From NCBI GenBank assembly GCA_036406475.1, contig DASXBA010000085.1, positions 1 through 45,796 of the forward strand: a stretch of 45,796 nucleotides of DNA, written 5' to 3'. Positions 28,357 through 36,763 of this stretch are shown one piece after another. This stretch comes from DASXBA01 sp036406475 (GTDB lineage Bacteria; Actinomycetota; Thermoleophilia; Solirubrobacterales; Thermoleophilaceae). Positions within the stretch are counted from its first letter, which is position 1. Every line of letters starts with the position of its first letter. The notes under the pieces were generated by a model. The model saw only the letters and a list, made by a program, of their open reading frames with translations, was not told the origin of the DNA and made no database searches. The position numbers and the translations under genes are program-made.

Positions 28357-29829
28357 TCAGCGGCGGACCCTCACGATCCGGGCGACGCCACGGCCGGAAG
28401 CCGGCCGCAGCAGCGTGACGTAGGCGTAGCGGCGGCCGAGCGCGGTGGTCCAGAGCATGGTGCGCGTGATCCTGAAGCGCCTCGGGCAGCGGCCGGTCCC
28501 GCTCCCCTGGGGCGTGTGTCCGCGGTCGAAGCCGGCGTCCGTGCGGCCCAGCGGCCTGCCCCTCAAGAGCACGCGCGTCCTGCGCCCGCGGTGGAGCCGC
28601 AGCTGCTGGCCGCAGCGGCCGATGGCGACGTAAAGGAGCCGTGAGCCGCGCAGCGAGGGGCTCAGGAGCTGACGGATCCGCGAGCGGGCGGCGGTGCGGC
28701 GGCGGTGGGTGCGGAGGTTGACGACCGCGATCTTGCTGCCGCGATGCCCGGCCACGGAGTAGGCGAGGCGGTTGCCGTCGAGGTCCGGGGCGCCGAGCCG
28801 GCCCGGCCCGCGGATGGAGCGGATTCGCCGCCCGCCGCGCCCCGAGGGCAGGCGCGCGGCGGAGATCCGCTCGCCTCGCCGGGTGCGGGCCCGCCATGCC
28901 ACCCAGCGGCGGGAGACGGCCACCGCGTTCACGCCCCGAACCGCGAGCGTGACTTGCACCCTGCCGGCGGATCTGTCGAAGACCACGATCCGGTTCGCGC
29001 CGAGCCAGGCGACGTAATGGCTTCCAAGGGCCGGATCGCCGCCGGGCAGCCGGGCCTCATGGCCGCCGCCGACGAGGACGCCGCCGCGGCCGTCGTCGAA
29101 GGCAATCAGGCCGTCGCTCACCGACGGGTCGCTGGCGGGGGAGGCCACCTGCCGCGAGCCCCAGGCCGGCCCGGTGCCGAGCGCCACGGCGGCGGCCGCG
29201 AGGGCGAGCCCGTCCGCGGCCCGGAAGCCGCGCAGTACGAGCGGCCGCTCGGCCATCAGCTCCATGGCGCGGCCGCCCCAGGCCGTTCGCACAGCCGGCG
29301 CGAGCGCCACCACGGGGAGGGCGCGCCCGGCGCCGAAGGCCACGCCCACGGCCAGGCCGAGGCCGATGTCGCCCAGCGCGAGCGAGATCGCCGCCAGCGC
29401 CACCACGCTCAGCGTGAAGACGAAGGTGGTGAAGCCGAGCCCGAGAAGGACGCCGTAGAGAGCACCCGCCAGCGGCAGCGGCATAGCCCGCCGCCAGGGC
29501 TCGGGCACCTGGCGCCGGATCTGGGGCCGGATCCGAACGCCCCGGAGCTCCGCCAGCGCCGCGGCGGCCGCCACCGCGAACGCCCCGACCGCGGCGGGGT
29601 GCCCGCCGTGGGCCCCGAGCAGCGAGCCGACGGCCGCCAGGGCCCCGTAGAGCGCCGCGGCGCCCCCGAGGGCGCCGACGCCGAACGCGGCGCAGGAGGC
29701 GAGCGTCACCGCGGGCCTGCCCTCGCGGCTGCCGCGCCCGAGCGAGTCGACCATCGAGAACCCGCACGGCGACCAGGTCCCGGTGAGCCCCGCCAGGAAG
29801 CCGGCGAGCGTCAGCGCCGCGGTCAGCAC
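28357..29829 (-). CDS. MauF/CcdA-like membrane protein fused to a propeller-like extracytoplasmic domain
   Basis: A 490-residue fusion. Residues 1-222 form a polytopic domain of the DsbD/CcdA/MauF superfamily. Its first span ends in TGTWSPCGFSMVDSLG (Cys22), and a second membrane cysteine is in LASCAAFG (Cys46), as expected for a disulfide-shuttling transporter. Residues 230-490 lie outside and show repeated beta units (GLIAFDDGRGGVLV, HYVAWLGANRIVVFDR, RWVAWRARTRRGERI, NRLAYSVAGHRGSKIAVVNL, RLLYVAIGRCG, YAYVTLLRPAS), read as a beta-propeller. In Mau systems MauF is separate and the heavy chain MauB is a propeller; whether this domain stands in for it is only an idea. GTG 29829 overlaps the MauA-like stop by 7 nt. 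Confidence 0.8.
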   Translation of the reverse strand: MLTAALTLAGFLAGLTGTWSPCGFSMVDSLGRGSREGRPAVTLASCAAFGVGALGGAAALYGALAAVGSLLGAHGGHPAAVGAFAVAAAAALAELRGVRIRPQIRRQVPEPWRRAMPLPLAGALYGVLLGLGFTTFVFTLSVVALAAISLALGDIGLGLAVGVAFGAGRALPVVALAPAVRTAWGGRAMELMAERPLVLRGFRAADGLALAAAAVALGTGPAWGSRQVASPASDPSVSDGLIAFDDGRGGVLVGGGHEARLPGGDPALGSHYVAWLGANRIVVFDRSAGRVQVTLAVRGVNAVAVSRRWVAWRARTRRGERISAARLPSGRGGRRIRSIRGPGRLGAPDLDGNRLAYSVAGHRGSKIAVVNLRTHRRRTAARSRIRQLLSPSLRGSRLLYVAIGRCGQQLRLHRGRRTRVLLRGRPLGRTDAGFDRGHTPQGSGTGRCPRRFRITRTMLWTTALGRRYAYVTLLRPASGRGVARIVRVRR

Positions 29830-30392
29830 GGGACCTTCGTCTGGTAGTAGTGGACGCAGAAGACCTTGCGGCCCGAGTAGCAGTAGCCGGTGAGGGCCGA
29901 GTCGCCGTTGATGCGCCGGCTGTTGTACGAGCAGCAGTCCATCAGCCGGCGGACGAAGCCGCCGCAGCAGCGGTACCAGGAGCCGTCGACCTGGGTGTGC
30001 ATCCCGTACTCCCGAGCGACGCCCGCACACACGGCCGTTCGCGGCGCGGGCGGCAGCGGCCGGCCGTCGGGGTCGCGGAGCAGCCGCCCCTGGCCGTCCA
30101 CGGGACGGCCCTCGCGGTTCACGACACGGCCGAGGTCGTCGACCCGCTTGCCGTCGCCGGCCCGCAGGGGGAGGCCGTGGGCGTCCACCCGAGGCAGGCC
30201 CGTGGGGTGCGGGCACGACCCGGTGGTGTAGGTGTGGCCGCAGAAGTGGAAGGCGTCGGCGTCGCCCGCCGGCACGGCGGCGGCCACCGCGCCCACGCCT
30301 GTGGCGCCGAGCAGGATGCGGCCGACCCTGTCGAGGAAGCCCCGGCGCGAGGTCCGCGCCGCCACCTCGTCGCTGAAGCTGCGCTCAGGCAC
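29823..30392 (-). CDS. Tat-exported Cys-rich protein, MauA (methylamine dehydrogenase light chain)-like
   Basis: A 189-residue protein with a textbook Tat signal (TSRRGFLDRVGRILLG, twin Arg16-17), as in MauA. The mature part has ten cysteines (51, 60, 122, 142, 143, 153, 154, 171, 179, 189). The C-terminal third, GSWYRCC then MDCCSYN then VFCVHYYQ, follows the MauA pattern SW..C, DCCGYN, IWCF as I recall it. Trp139 falls where MauA has TTQ Trp57. The second TTQ tryptophan (Trp108) is replaced by Phe178, and no other Trp exists in the mature protein. A TTQ cofactor therefore cannot form. Residues 66-114 hold Gly-Arg-rich repeats (LGRVVNREGRPVDGQGRLL) not known in MauA. The GTG start overlaps the MauED stop closely. 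Confidence 0.78.
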   Translation of the reverse strand: MPERSFSDEVAARTSRRGFLDRVGRILLGATGVGAVAAAVPAGDADAFHFCGHTYTTGSCPHPTGLPRVDAHGLPLRAGDGKRVDDLGRVVNREGRPVDGQGRLLRDPDGRPLPPAPRTAVCAGVAREYGMHTQVDGSWYRCCGGFVRRLMDCCSYNSRRINGDSALTGYCYSGRKVFCVHYYQTKVPC

Positions 30393-31257
30393 CGGCAGCC
30401 ACTGCAGCCCGCCGCTCCGCGGCGGCGAGCACGCTCTCGAGCTGGCCAAGGCTGTTGAAGGTGCCCTTGGCCAAGACCGTTCCGGCCGGGTCGAGGGCCA
30501 CCGCATAAGGCGCTCCCGGCGCTGCGGCCTCACTCCAGGCGGTGGCATCTCGTACCTCGTCGAACGAGCGCAGGTCGACGAGCGGGTCCGTGTTCACCGC
30601 GGCGACGGCCGGTTCCAGCGCCGCACACATCGGGCAGCCCTCCGAGCTGAAGACGGCCAGGGCGAGGCGAGCCTCGCCGGGCCGCTCGAAGCGCTCGATC
30701 AGCGGGCTGCGGCTGCCGAGGTCCGGTCCCTCGCCCTCCAGCTCGAGCGCGGGCTGGGGCGCGAGTGCCAGGCGCAGCTCGCCGACCTGGCGCGCCAGCG
30801 CCAGCACCGCCACCGTGAGCACCGCCAGCCCGGCCAGGGCCACGCCGAGGCCGAGGCCCAGCCACTGCTCCGCGGTCGGGCTCGACGTGGGAAGCCAGGC
30901 CACCGCCACGAAGCCGGCGGCCAGCGCCACGTTGCGCAGCACGCCGGCCGGGCGCACCCGAGAGCCCGGGCCGAAGCAGCCGCAGGGCGCGTCGCGGCGG
31001 CCGCTGATCAGGGCCGCCGACAGCGCGACCGCGAAGGCGAGGCAGAGCGCGGCGCCGGCGTAGGCGGCGGGCGTCCAGCCGGCCAGCACCCCGGCCGCGA
31101 CGAGGACCTCCACGGCGACCAGCGCCGGCTGGACCGGGCGCGCCCCCAGCCCGAAGGTGGCGAGCGCCGCCCGTGTGCGCGCGGGCGCGGCGGCTTTCAG
31201 CCCCGCCGAGGCGAGGAGAACCCCTGCGAGGGCGATGCGAAGGACCGGGGCGGCCAT
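30385..31257 (-). CDS. MauE-MauD fusion: DoxX-like membrane domain plus thioredoxin domain
   Basis: A 290-residue fusion of the two Mau maturation factors. Residues 1-155 are a four- to five-span MauE/DoxX-like domain with the diagnostic PCGCFGPGSR (Cys92, Cys94). After a linker, residues 195-285 form a thioredoxin fold with the redox motif CPMC (208-211) in AVFSSEGCPMCAALEP and the cis-Pro-side segment GAPYAVALDPAG. It would keep or introduce disulfides in exported proteins, outside the membrane. MauE and MauD are separate genes in classical mau clusters. ATG 31257 is the first gene of the operon and follows TAGGTT by 9 nt. The MauA-like and MauF-like genes follow with overlaps. Confidence 0.85.
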   Translation of the reverse strand: MAAPVLRIALAGVLLASAGLKAAAPARTRAALATFGLGARPVQPALVAVEVLVAAGVLAGWTPAAYAGAALCLAFAVALSAALISGRRDAPCGCFGPGSRVRPAGVLRNVALAAGFVAVAWLPTSSPTAEQWLGLGLGVALAGLAVLTVAVLALARQVGELRLALAPQPALELEGEGPDLGSRSPLIERFERPGEARLALAVFSSEGCPMCAALEPAVAAVNTDPLVDLRSFDEVRDATAWSEAAAPGAPYAVALDPAGTVLAKGTFNSLGQLESVLAAAERRAAVAAGA

Positions 31258-31266
31258 CCGCCCGAC

Positions 31267-31272
31267 AACCTA
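31267..31272 (-). promoter_or_regulatory. -10 element TAGGTT for the Mau-like operon
   Basis: TAGGTT on the minus strand lies 9 nt before the ATG of the MauE-MauD fusion, fitting the TANNNT pattern of the window. A TACGAT element for the divergent cyclase gene is at 31342-31347. Confidence 0.4.
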
Positions 31273-31381
31273 GCTCCGGGGTCCGCTGGACCTTTCGCGC
31301 GACCCCTCGCGGGCGCACTGGCGCCGCCCGCCGAGCCCCCGTACGATGGCGCCAGGCCCTCCGGACTCCGGGGGCTTCGGC

Positions 31382-34300
31382 ATGTCCTCCGTCGAGACCG
31401 TCAGCATCCTGATCAGCGATCTGGTCGGTTCGACCGGGCTCGAGACGCGCGTCGGCCCCGCTGTGGCGAACGAGCTGAGGCGCGAGCACTTCAGCACTCT
31501 GCGCGAGGCGATCGACAGCGCCGGCGGTCGCGAGGTGAAGAACACCGGCGACGGGCTCATGGTGGTCTTCGAGAGTGCCGCGGCGGGAGTCGAGTGCGCG
31601 GTCGGGATGCAACAGCTCCTCGAGCGCCGCAACCGCAACGCCGACGAGCAGTTGAGCATCCGCGTGGGCGTTTCGCTCGGAGACGCCACCGTCGAGGACG
31701 GGGACTACTTCGGGATGCCGTCGATCGAGGCCGCCCGCCTGTGTGACGCGGCCGGGAGCGACCAGATCCTGACCACGGAGCTGGTGCGCATGATCTGCGC
31801 GCGGGGCGATCAGACGTTCACGCCCGTCGGAGACCTGGATCTCAAGGGGATTCCCGAGCCGGTCGCCGCATTCGAGGTCCGCTGGCAGCCGCTGGGCAGC
31901 GCGCTCGGCGGGATGCCGCTTCCCGGCCGGCTGCACGGCGTTCCGCCGATCGGCTATGTGGGGCGCGAAGTCGAGCGCAGGCGGGCTGCGGAGCTGTGGG
32001 ACGCCGTCCGGGCAGGAAGGCGCCAGGCGCTGCTGATCTCCGGTGAGCCCGGGATCGGCAAGACGCGGCTGGCGGCACACACGGCCGTCGAGCTGCACGG
32101 GAGCGGCGCGGCGGTCCTCTTCGGCCACTGCTCGGAGGAGCTGGGCGCTCCCTACGAGCCCTGGATCGAGGCTCTCGCTCACTACGTCGAGCACGCGCCG
32201 CAGGAGGTCCTCGACGAGCACGCGGAGCGGCGAGGCGGCGACCTGACCCGGTTGGTGCCGAGGCTCGCAAGCCGAGTGGAGGCTGTTCCCGAACCCAGCG
32301 CCAGCGACCCGGAAACCGAGCGCTATCTGCTCTTCGGTGCCGTGCTCGGCCTGCTCGAGGACGCCTCGCGGGATGCCCCGCTGGTGCTGGTGCTGGACGA
32401 CCTGCACTGGGCGGATGCGCAGTCGCTTGCGCTCATGAGGCACGTGGTGGCCGGGAGCGCCGGGCTCAAGCTGATGCTGCTGGGCACCTTCCGCGACTCC
32501 GAGCTGGACCGCCAGCACCCGTTGACGGACGTCCTGGCGGCGATGCGCAGGGAGGAGGGCGTGGATCGCCTGGCGCTCAGCGGGCTGGCGACGGAGGACG
32601 TCGTGGCGATCATGGAGGCCGCCGCCGGCCACGACATGGACGAGACCGGACTGGCCCTGGCGCGTGAGATCGCGGCGGAGACGGACGGCAACCCGTTCTA
32701 CGTAGCCGAGCTACTGCGCCACCTGTCGGAGTCGGGCGTGCTGACCCAGCGGACCGACGGCCGCTGGGAGCTCAAGGGCCCGCTCGCCGAGATCGGCATG
32801 CCCCAGAGCATCAGGGAGGTGGTGGGCCGCCGGGTCGAGCGGCTCGGAGACCAGACTCGGCAGGTGCTGACGATGGCCGCGGTCATCGGCCGCGAGTTCG
32901 ATGCCGATCTGCTGGAGCGGCTGGCGCAGGAGGACGAGGAGGAGCTGCTCGACCTGCTCGAGGGCGCCGTGGAGGCGGCGGTGCTCGTCGAGCAGTCGGG
33001 AAAGCCGGGCGCGTTCGCGTTTTCCCACGCGCTGATCAACCACACGCTCTACGAGGAGCTCGGGGCCACACGACGGGCGCGACTGCACCAGCACGTGGCC
33101 GAGGCCCTCGAGGACCTGTGCGGGGGCGATCCGGGCAATCGGGTGGCGGAGCTGGCGCACCACTGGTCGGCCGCAACGGTCGCCGTCGACCACGGCAAGG
33201 CTCTGGTGTACAGCCGTCAGGCCGCCCAGCGCGCGCTGGCCGAGCTTGCGCCGGGGGAGGCGGTGCGCTGGTTCGCTCACGCGCTCGAGCTTCTCGAGCC
33301 GGACGGCGACAGCCTGGAACGCTGCGACGTGCTCATCGGGCTTGGCGAGGCGCAGCGGCAGGCGGGGCTCGCCGAGTATCGAACCACCCTGCTCGACGCG
33401 GGCCGCCTGGCAATCGAGCTCGGCGACCCGGACCGCCTGGCGCGTGCGGCCCTTGCCAACAGCCGCGGCTACACGAGCGAGATCGGCCTCGTCGACGATG
33501 ACCGGGTTCAGGTGCTGCGCACGGCGCTCGACAAGGTGTCGGCCGACGACCCGCGCTCAGCCCGCCTGCGCTCCCTGCTGGCCATGGAGCTGCACTACGG
33601 CGGCGAGCTGGCGGAGCGGCGCGCGCTCGCCGACGAGGCGCTGGCGGCCGCACGGCGGGCAGACGACGCGACAGCGCTCGCCCACGTCCTCATCGATCGT
33701 TTCTTCGCCCTCTTCACGGCACACACGGCGGCCGAGCGGAGGGACGTCCTGGTCGAGCTCGAAGAGGTGGCGCCGGCCACCGGGGATCCCGTGATCGAGT
33801 ACTGGACGGCGGTGCTCGGCTACCACCTCGGAATGGAGAACGGGGATCGCGCTCGGATCGAGGAGGCCATGAGGCGCCGGACCGAGGTCTCCGATCGTCT
33901 GGGCGAGCCGTTCCTCGACTGGCTGACGCTCTGGCACCGTGGCTCCGCGCGCATCGTCACCGGTCCCCTGGACGAGGCGGACGAGCTGGCGGAGCAGGCG
34001 GTGGCGCTCGGCCTGGAGGCCGACCAGGGCGACGCGATGATCATCTACGTCGCGCAGATGACTCCCGTGCGGCGGGAGCAGGGGCGAATGGACGAGCTGA
34101 TCGACGTCCTGCTCCAGTCCGTCGAGGAGAACCCCGGCATGGCGGCGCTCAGCGGGGCGCTGGCGCTCGCATACGCCGAGAGCGGCCGGGACGATGACGC
34201 AGCCATGTCGCTGGACGCGGCTGCCCGGCAGGGCTTCGAGAGCATCGGGCTCGATATCACCTGGATGTCGGCTATCGCGCTCTTCGCCGACGTCGCGGCC

Positions 34301-34675
34301 CATCTGCGCGCACCCGAGCCGGCCGCGACCCTCTACGGGCTCCTGGAGCCCTTCGGAGATCGGATGGTCTGGAACGGCGCATCGCCCTTCTGCTCCGCAT
34401 CGCACTACCTGGGCAGGCTCGCCGGCACCCTCGGCCGTTCCGAGGACGCCGAGCGTCACTTCGCGGTCGCGGCCGACGCGCACGAGCGTCTGCACGCACC
34501 GCGGTTCCTTGCCAGGACACGCCTCGATTGGGCGGAGCTACGGCTGGAGCGCGGCGATGAGGACGGAGCGAGAGCGCTCGCGAAGCAGGCGGCGGTCTCC
34601 GCCGCGGAGGGCGGCGCGCAGCCGCTCGAAGACCGAGCCGAGGCGCTCCTGCGGACCGTCGGCGCCGCCAGCTAG
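31382..34675 (+). CDS. Class III nucleotide cyclase-domain / AAA ATPase / TPR regulator
   Basis: A 1097-residue cytoplasmic protein in three parts. Cyclase homology domain (about 1-175): metal Asp in LISDLVGSTGL and in KNTGDGLMVVF with the purine-reading Lys. The transition-state motif is IEAARLC, where the usual Asn is absent but Arg remains, so cyclase activity is doubtful. AAA/STAND ATPase (about 195-480): Walker A GEPGIGKTRL, Walker B VLVLDDLHWAD. Helical repeat, TPR-like region (about 620-1097). Such proteins are common in actinobacteria and are thought to be signal integrators. ATG 31382 is chosen: a TACGAT -10 overlaps the upstream ATG at 31346, putting that codon outside the mRNA. Its stop shares CTAG with sucD. 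Confidence 0.88.
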   Translation: MSSVETVSILISDLVGSTGLETRVGPAVANELRREHFSTLREAIDSAGGREVKNTGDGLMVVFESAAAGVECAVGMQQLLERRNRNADEQLSIRVGVSLGDATVEDGDYFGMPSIEAARLCDAAGSDQILTTELVRMICARGDQTFTPVGDLDLKGIPEPVAAFEVRWQPLGSALGGMPLPGRLHGVPPIGYVGREVERRRAAELWDAVRAGRRQALLISGEPGIGKTRLAAHTAVELHGSGAAVLFGHCSEELGAPYEPWIEALAHYVEHAPQEVLDEHAERRGGDLTRLVPRLASRVEAVPEPSASDPETERYLLFGAVLGLLEDASRDAPLVLVLDDLHWADAQSLALMRHVVAGSAGLKLMLLGTFRDSELDRQHPLTDVLAAMRREEGVDRLALSGLATEDVVAIMEAAAGHDMDETGLALAREIAAETDGNPFYVAELLRHLSESGVLTQRTDGRWELKGPLAEIGMPQSIREVVGRRVERLGDQTRQVLTMAAVIGREFDADLLERLAQEDEEELLDLLEGAVEAAVLVEQSGKPGAFAFSHALINHTLYEELGATRRARLHQHVAEALEDLCGGDPGNRVAELAHHWSAATVAVDHGKALVYSRQAAQRALAELAPGEAVRWFAHALELLEPDGDSLERCDVLIGLGEAQRQAGLAEYRTTLLDAGRLAIELGDPDRLARAALANSRGYTSEIGLVDDDRVQVLRTALDKVSADDPRSARLRSLLAMELHYGGELAERRALADEALAAARRADDATALAHVLIDRFFALFTAHTAAERRDVLVELEEVAPATGDPVIEYWTAVLGYHLGMENGDRARIEEAMRRRTEVSDRLGEPFLDWLTLWHRGSARIVTGPLDEADELAEQAVALGLEADQGDAMIIYVAQMTPVRREQGRMDELIDVLLQSVEENPGMAALSGALALAYAESGRDDDAAMSLDAAARQGFESIGLDITWMSAIALFADVAAHLRAPEPAATLYGLLEPFGDRMVWNGASPFCSASHYLGRLAGTLGRSEDAERHFAVAADAHERLHAPRFLARTRLDWAELRLERGDEDGARALAKQAAVSAAEGGAQPLEDRAEALLRTVGAAS

Positions 34676-35553
34676 ACCGTCGCGCCCAGCACCTCGACGG
34701 CCACCTCGGCCACCTCGGTGGGGTTGCGGCCCACGCGCACGCCCTTCGCCTCGAGGGCCTCGGCCTTGGCCTGCGCGGTGCCGCTCGAGCCGCTCACTAT
34801 CGCGCCGGCGTGGCCCATGGTCTTGCCGGGCGGCGCCGTGAAGCCGGCGATGTAGCCCACCACCGGCTTGCTCACGTTCGCGGCGATGTACTCGGCCGTG
34901 CGCTCCTCCTCGTCGCCGCCGATCTCGCCGCACATCACGATCAGCTCCGTCTGCTCGTCCTGCTCGAACAGGCTGATGATGTCGATGAAGCTCGAGCCGG
35001 TGATCGGGTCGCCGCCGATGCCGACGATCGTGGAGTTGCCGAAGCCGCGCTGGGCCAGCTCGTTGCCGATCTGGTAGGTGAGCGTCCCGGAGCGGCTCAC
35101 GAGGCCGACGTTGCCCTCGGAGAAGAAGTGGGCCGGGATGATCCCCACGTTGGCCTTGCCAGGCGAGAGCACGCCGGGGCAGTTGGGCCCGATCAGGCGC
35201 GTCCTGTCGGTGCGCTTGAGGTGCGTGTAGACGCGCAGCATGTCGTGGGCGGGGATGCCCTCGGTGATGCAGACCACGAGCTCCACGCCGGCGTCCGCCG
35301 CCTCGAGGATCGCGTCGGCGGCGAAGCGGGGCGGCACGAAGATCATGCTCGTGTTGGCGCTGGTCTCCTCCACGGCGGCGTGGACCGTGTTGAACACCGG
35401 GATGCCCTCCACGTCCTGGCCCTGCTTGCCGGGCGTGACCCCGGCCACCACGTCGGTGCCGTAGCGCTTGTTGTTGAGGCCGTGGAAGCTGCCCTCGCGG
35501 CCGGTGAGGCCGGAGATGACGAGCCGGGTGCTCTCGGAGACGAGGATGCTCAT
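34672..35553 (-). CDS. sucD: Succinyl-CoA synthetase alpha subunit
   Basis: Alpha subunit of the TCA-cycle ligase that converts succinyl-CoA to succinate with substrate-level NTP formation. The 293-residue length is normal. CoA-binding Rossmann part at the N-terminus (LVISGLTGREGSFHGLNNKRYGT begins it), IGPNCPG (about 121-127), SRSGTLTYQ and the phosphohistidine in KTMGHAGAIVSG (His about 246). The ATG overlaps the sucC stop (ATGA), giving the usual sucCD pair. The 3' end meets the cyclase gene through the shared CTAG. Confidence 0.97.
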   Translation of the reverse strand: MSILVSESTRLVISGLTGREGSFHGLNNKRYGTDVVAGVTPGKQGQDVEGIPVFNTVHAAVEETSANTSMIFVPPRFAADAILEAADAGVELVVCITEGIPAHDMLRVYTHLKRTDRTRLIGPNCPGVLSPGKANVGIIPAHFFSEGNVGLVSRSGTLTYQIGNELAQRGFGNSTIVGIGGDPITGSSFIDIISLFEQDEQTELIVMCGEIGGDEEERTAEYIAANVSKPVVGYIAGFTAPPGKTMGHAGAIVSGSSGTAQAKAEALEAKGVRVGRNPTEVAEVAVEVLGATV

Positions 35554-36692
35554 GAGCTCGCCAGCCCCACGACCTTGGCAGCGGCCCCGAGCATCGTCTT
35601 CTCCACGTGCACGTTCGGAAGGTTGGCATCCGCGAGGATCTTGCGGCCCTCCTCGTCGTTGGTGCCGTCGAGGCGGACGACGAACGGGACCTTCACCTCG
35701 ATCTGCTCGAAGGCGGTCACCAGGCCGCGCGCGACCTCGTCGCAGCGGGTGATGCCGCCGAAGATGTTGAACAACACGGCCGTGACCTTGGGGTCCGAGA
35801 GGATCACCTCGACCGCGTTGACGATCGCGTCGGCCTTGGAGCCGCCGCCCGCGTCCAGGAAGTTGGCCGGCTTGCCGCCCGCCTGGGCGACCACGTCGAG
35901 GGTCGACATCACGAGGCCGGCGCCGTTGCCGAGGATGCCGACGCTGCCGTCCAGCTTCACGTAGGTCAGGCCGCGCTCCTTGGCCATCTGCTCCTGCTCG
36001 TCCTCGGCGCTCGGGTTGCGGAAGGCCGCCGTGTCCTCGTGGCGGTAGAGGGCGTTGGCGTCCACCGTGACCTTGGCATCGAGGGCCACCACGTCGCGCG
36101 AGCCGGTGATCAGCAGCGGATTGACCTCGAGGAGCATGGCGTCCTCCTCGACGAAGACGTCGTAGAGGCGGCTCAGCATCGATCCCACCGGCCGGATCAC
36201 GTCCTCGGCGATGCCGGCCTCGAATGCGAGCCGGCGGCCGTGGAAGTCCTGGAAGCCGATCAGCGGGTCCACGTGCAGCTTGACCATCGCGTTCGGGTCC
36301 TTGTCCGCGATCTCCTCCACGTCCATGCCGCCCATCCGCGACAACATCGCCATCGGCTTCTTGGCGCCGCGGTCGAAGACGATCGCCGCGTAGTACTCCT
36401 CCGCGATGTCGGACGCCTGCTCGACGTAGAGCTCGTGCACGGTCAGGCCGCGGATGTCCATCCCGAGGATGGCCTCGGCGTTCTCCTCGGCCTCCTTGCG
36501 GTCCTCCGCGAGCTTGATCCCGCCTGCCTTGCCGCGGCCGCCGATCTGGACCTGGGCCTTGATCACGACCGGGTATCCGAGCTCCTCGGCAGCCTCCACG
36601 GCCTCCTGAACGGTGGCTGCGTGACGCCCGTCCGGAACGGGTACGTCGTGCTTCTTGAACAGCAGCTTGCCCTGGTATTCGAGGAGATCCAT
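35550..36692 (-). CDS. sucC: Succinyl-CoA synthetase beta subunit
   Basis: Beta subunit of the same enzyme, carrying the ATP-grasp nucleotide site. The 380 residues start with MDLLEYQGKLLFKKHDVPVP. Family signatures are VIKAQVQIGGRGKAGG (about 43-58), EVNPL (about 197-201), NGAGLVMSTLDVV and NFLDAGGGSKAD, and NIFGGITRCDEVA near the C-terminal domain. ATG 36692 is the conserved start; an ATG 33 nt upstream would add an unconserved peptide. It leads the sucCD operon and diverges from a HAD hydrolase gene by 71 bp. Confidence 0.97.
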   Translation of the reverse strand: MDLLEYQGKLLFKKHDVPVPDGRHAATVQEAVEAAEELGYPVVIKAQVQIGGRGKAGGIKLAEDRKEAEENAEAILGMDIRGLTVHELYVEQASDIAEEYYAAIVFDRGAKKPMAMLSRMGGMDVEEIADKDPNAMVKLHVDPLIGFQDFHGRRLAFEAGIAEDVIRPVGSMLSRLYDVFVEEDAMLLEVNPLLITGSRDVVALDAKVTVDANALYRHEDTAAFRNPSAEDEQEQMAKERGLTYVKLDGSVGILGNGAGLVMSTLDVVAQAGGKPANFLDAGGGSKADAIVNAVEVILSDPKVTAVLFNIFGGITRCDEVARGLVTAFEQIEVKVPFVVRLDGTNDEEGRKILADANLPNVHVEKTMLGAAAKVVGLASS

Positions 36693-36763
36693 GAGGACTA
36701 CGTAGAATGCTCGGCCGCTGCGCAAGGCGGCGCGGCGGGCGCGGACCCTATCGAACCTCTCTC

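Noticed and set aside
29823..31257. A true methylamine dehydrogenase cluster
   Set aside because: No heavy chain, no MauG, and the light-chain-like protein has only one mature tryptophan, so TTQ chemistry is not possible as known.
31346..31381. Cyclase start at ATG 31346
   Set aside because: This ATG overlaps a TACGAT -10 element, so it would lie outside the transcript; the domain begins after ATG 31382.
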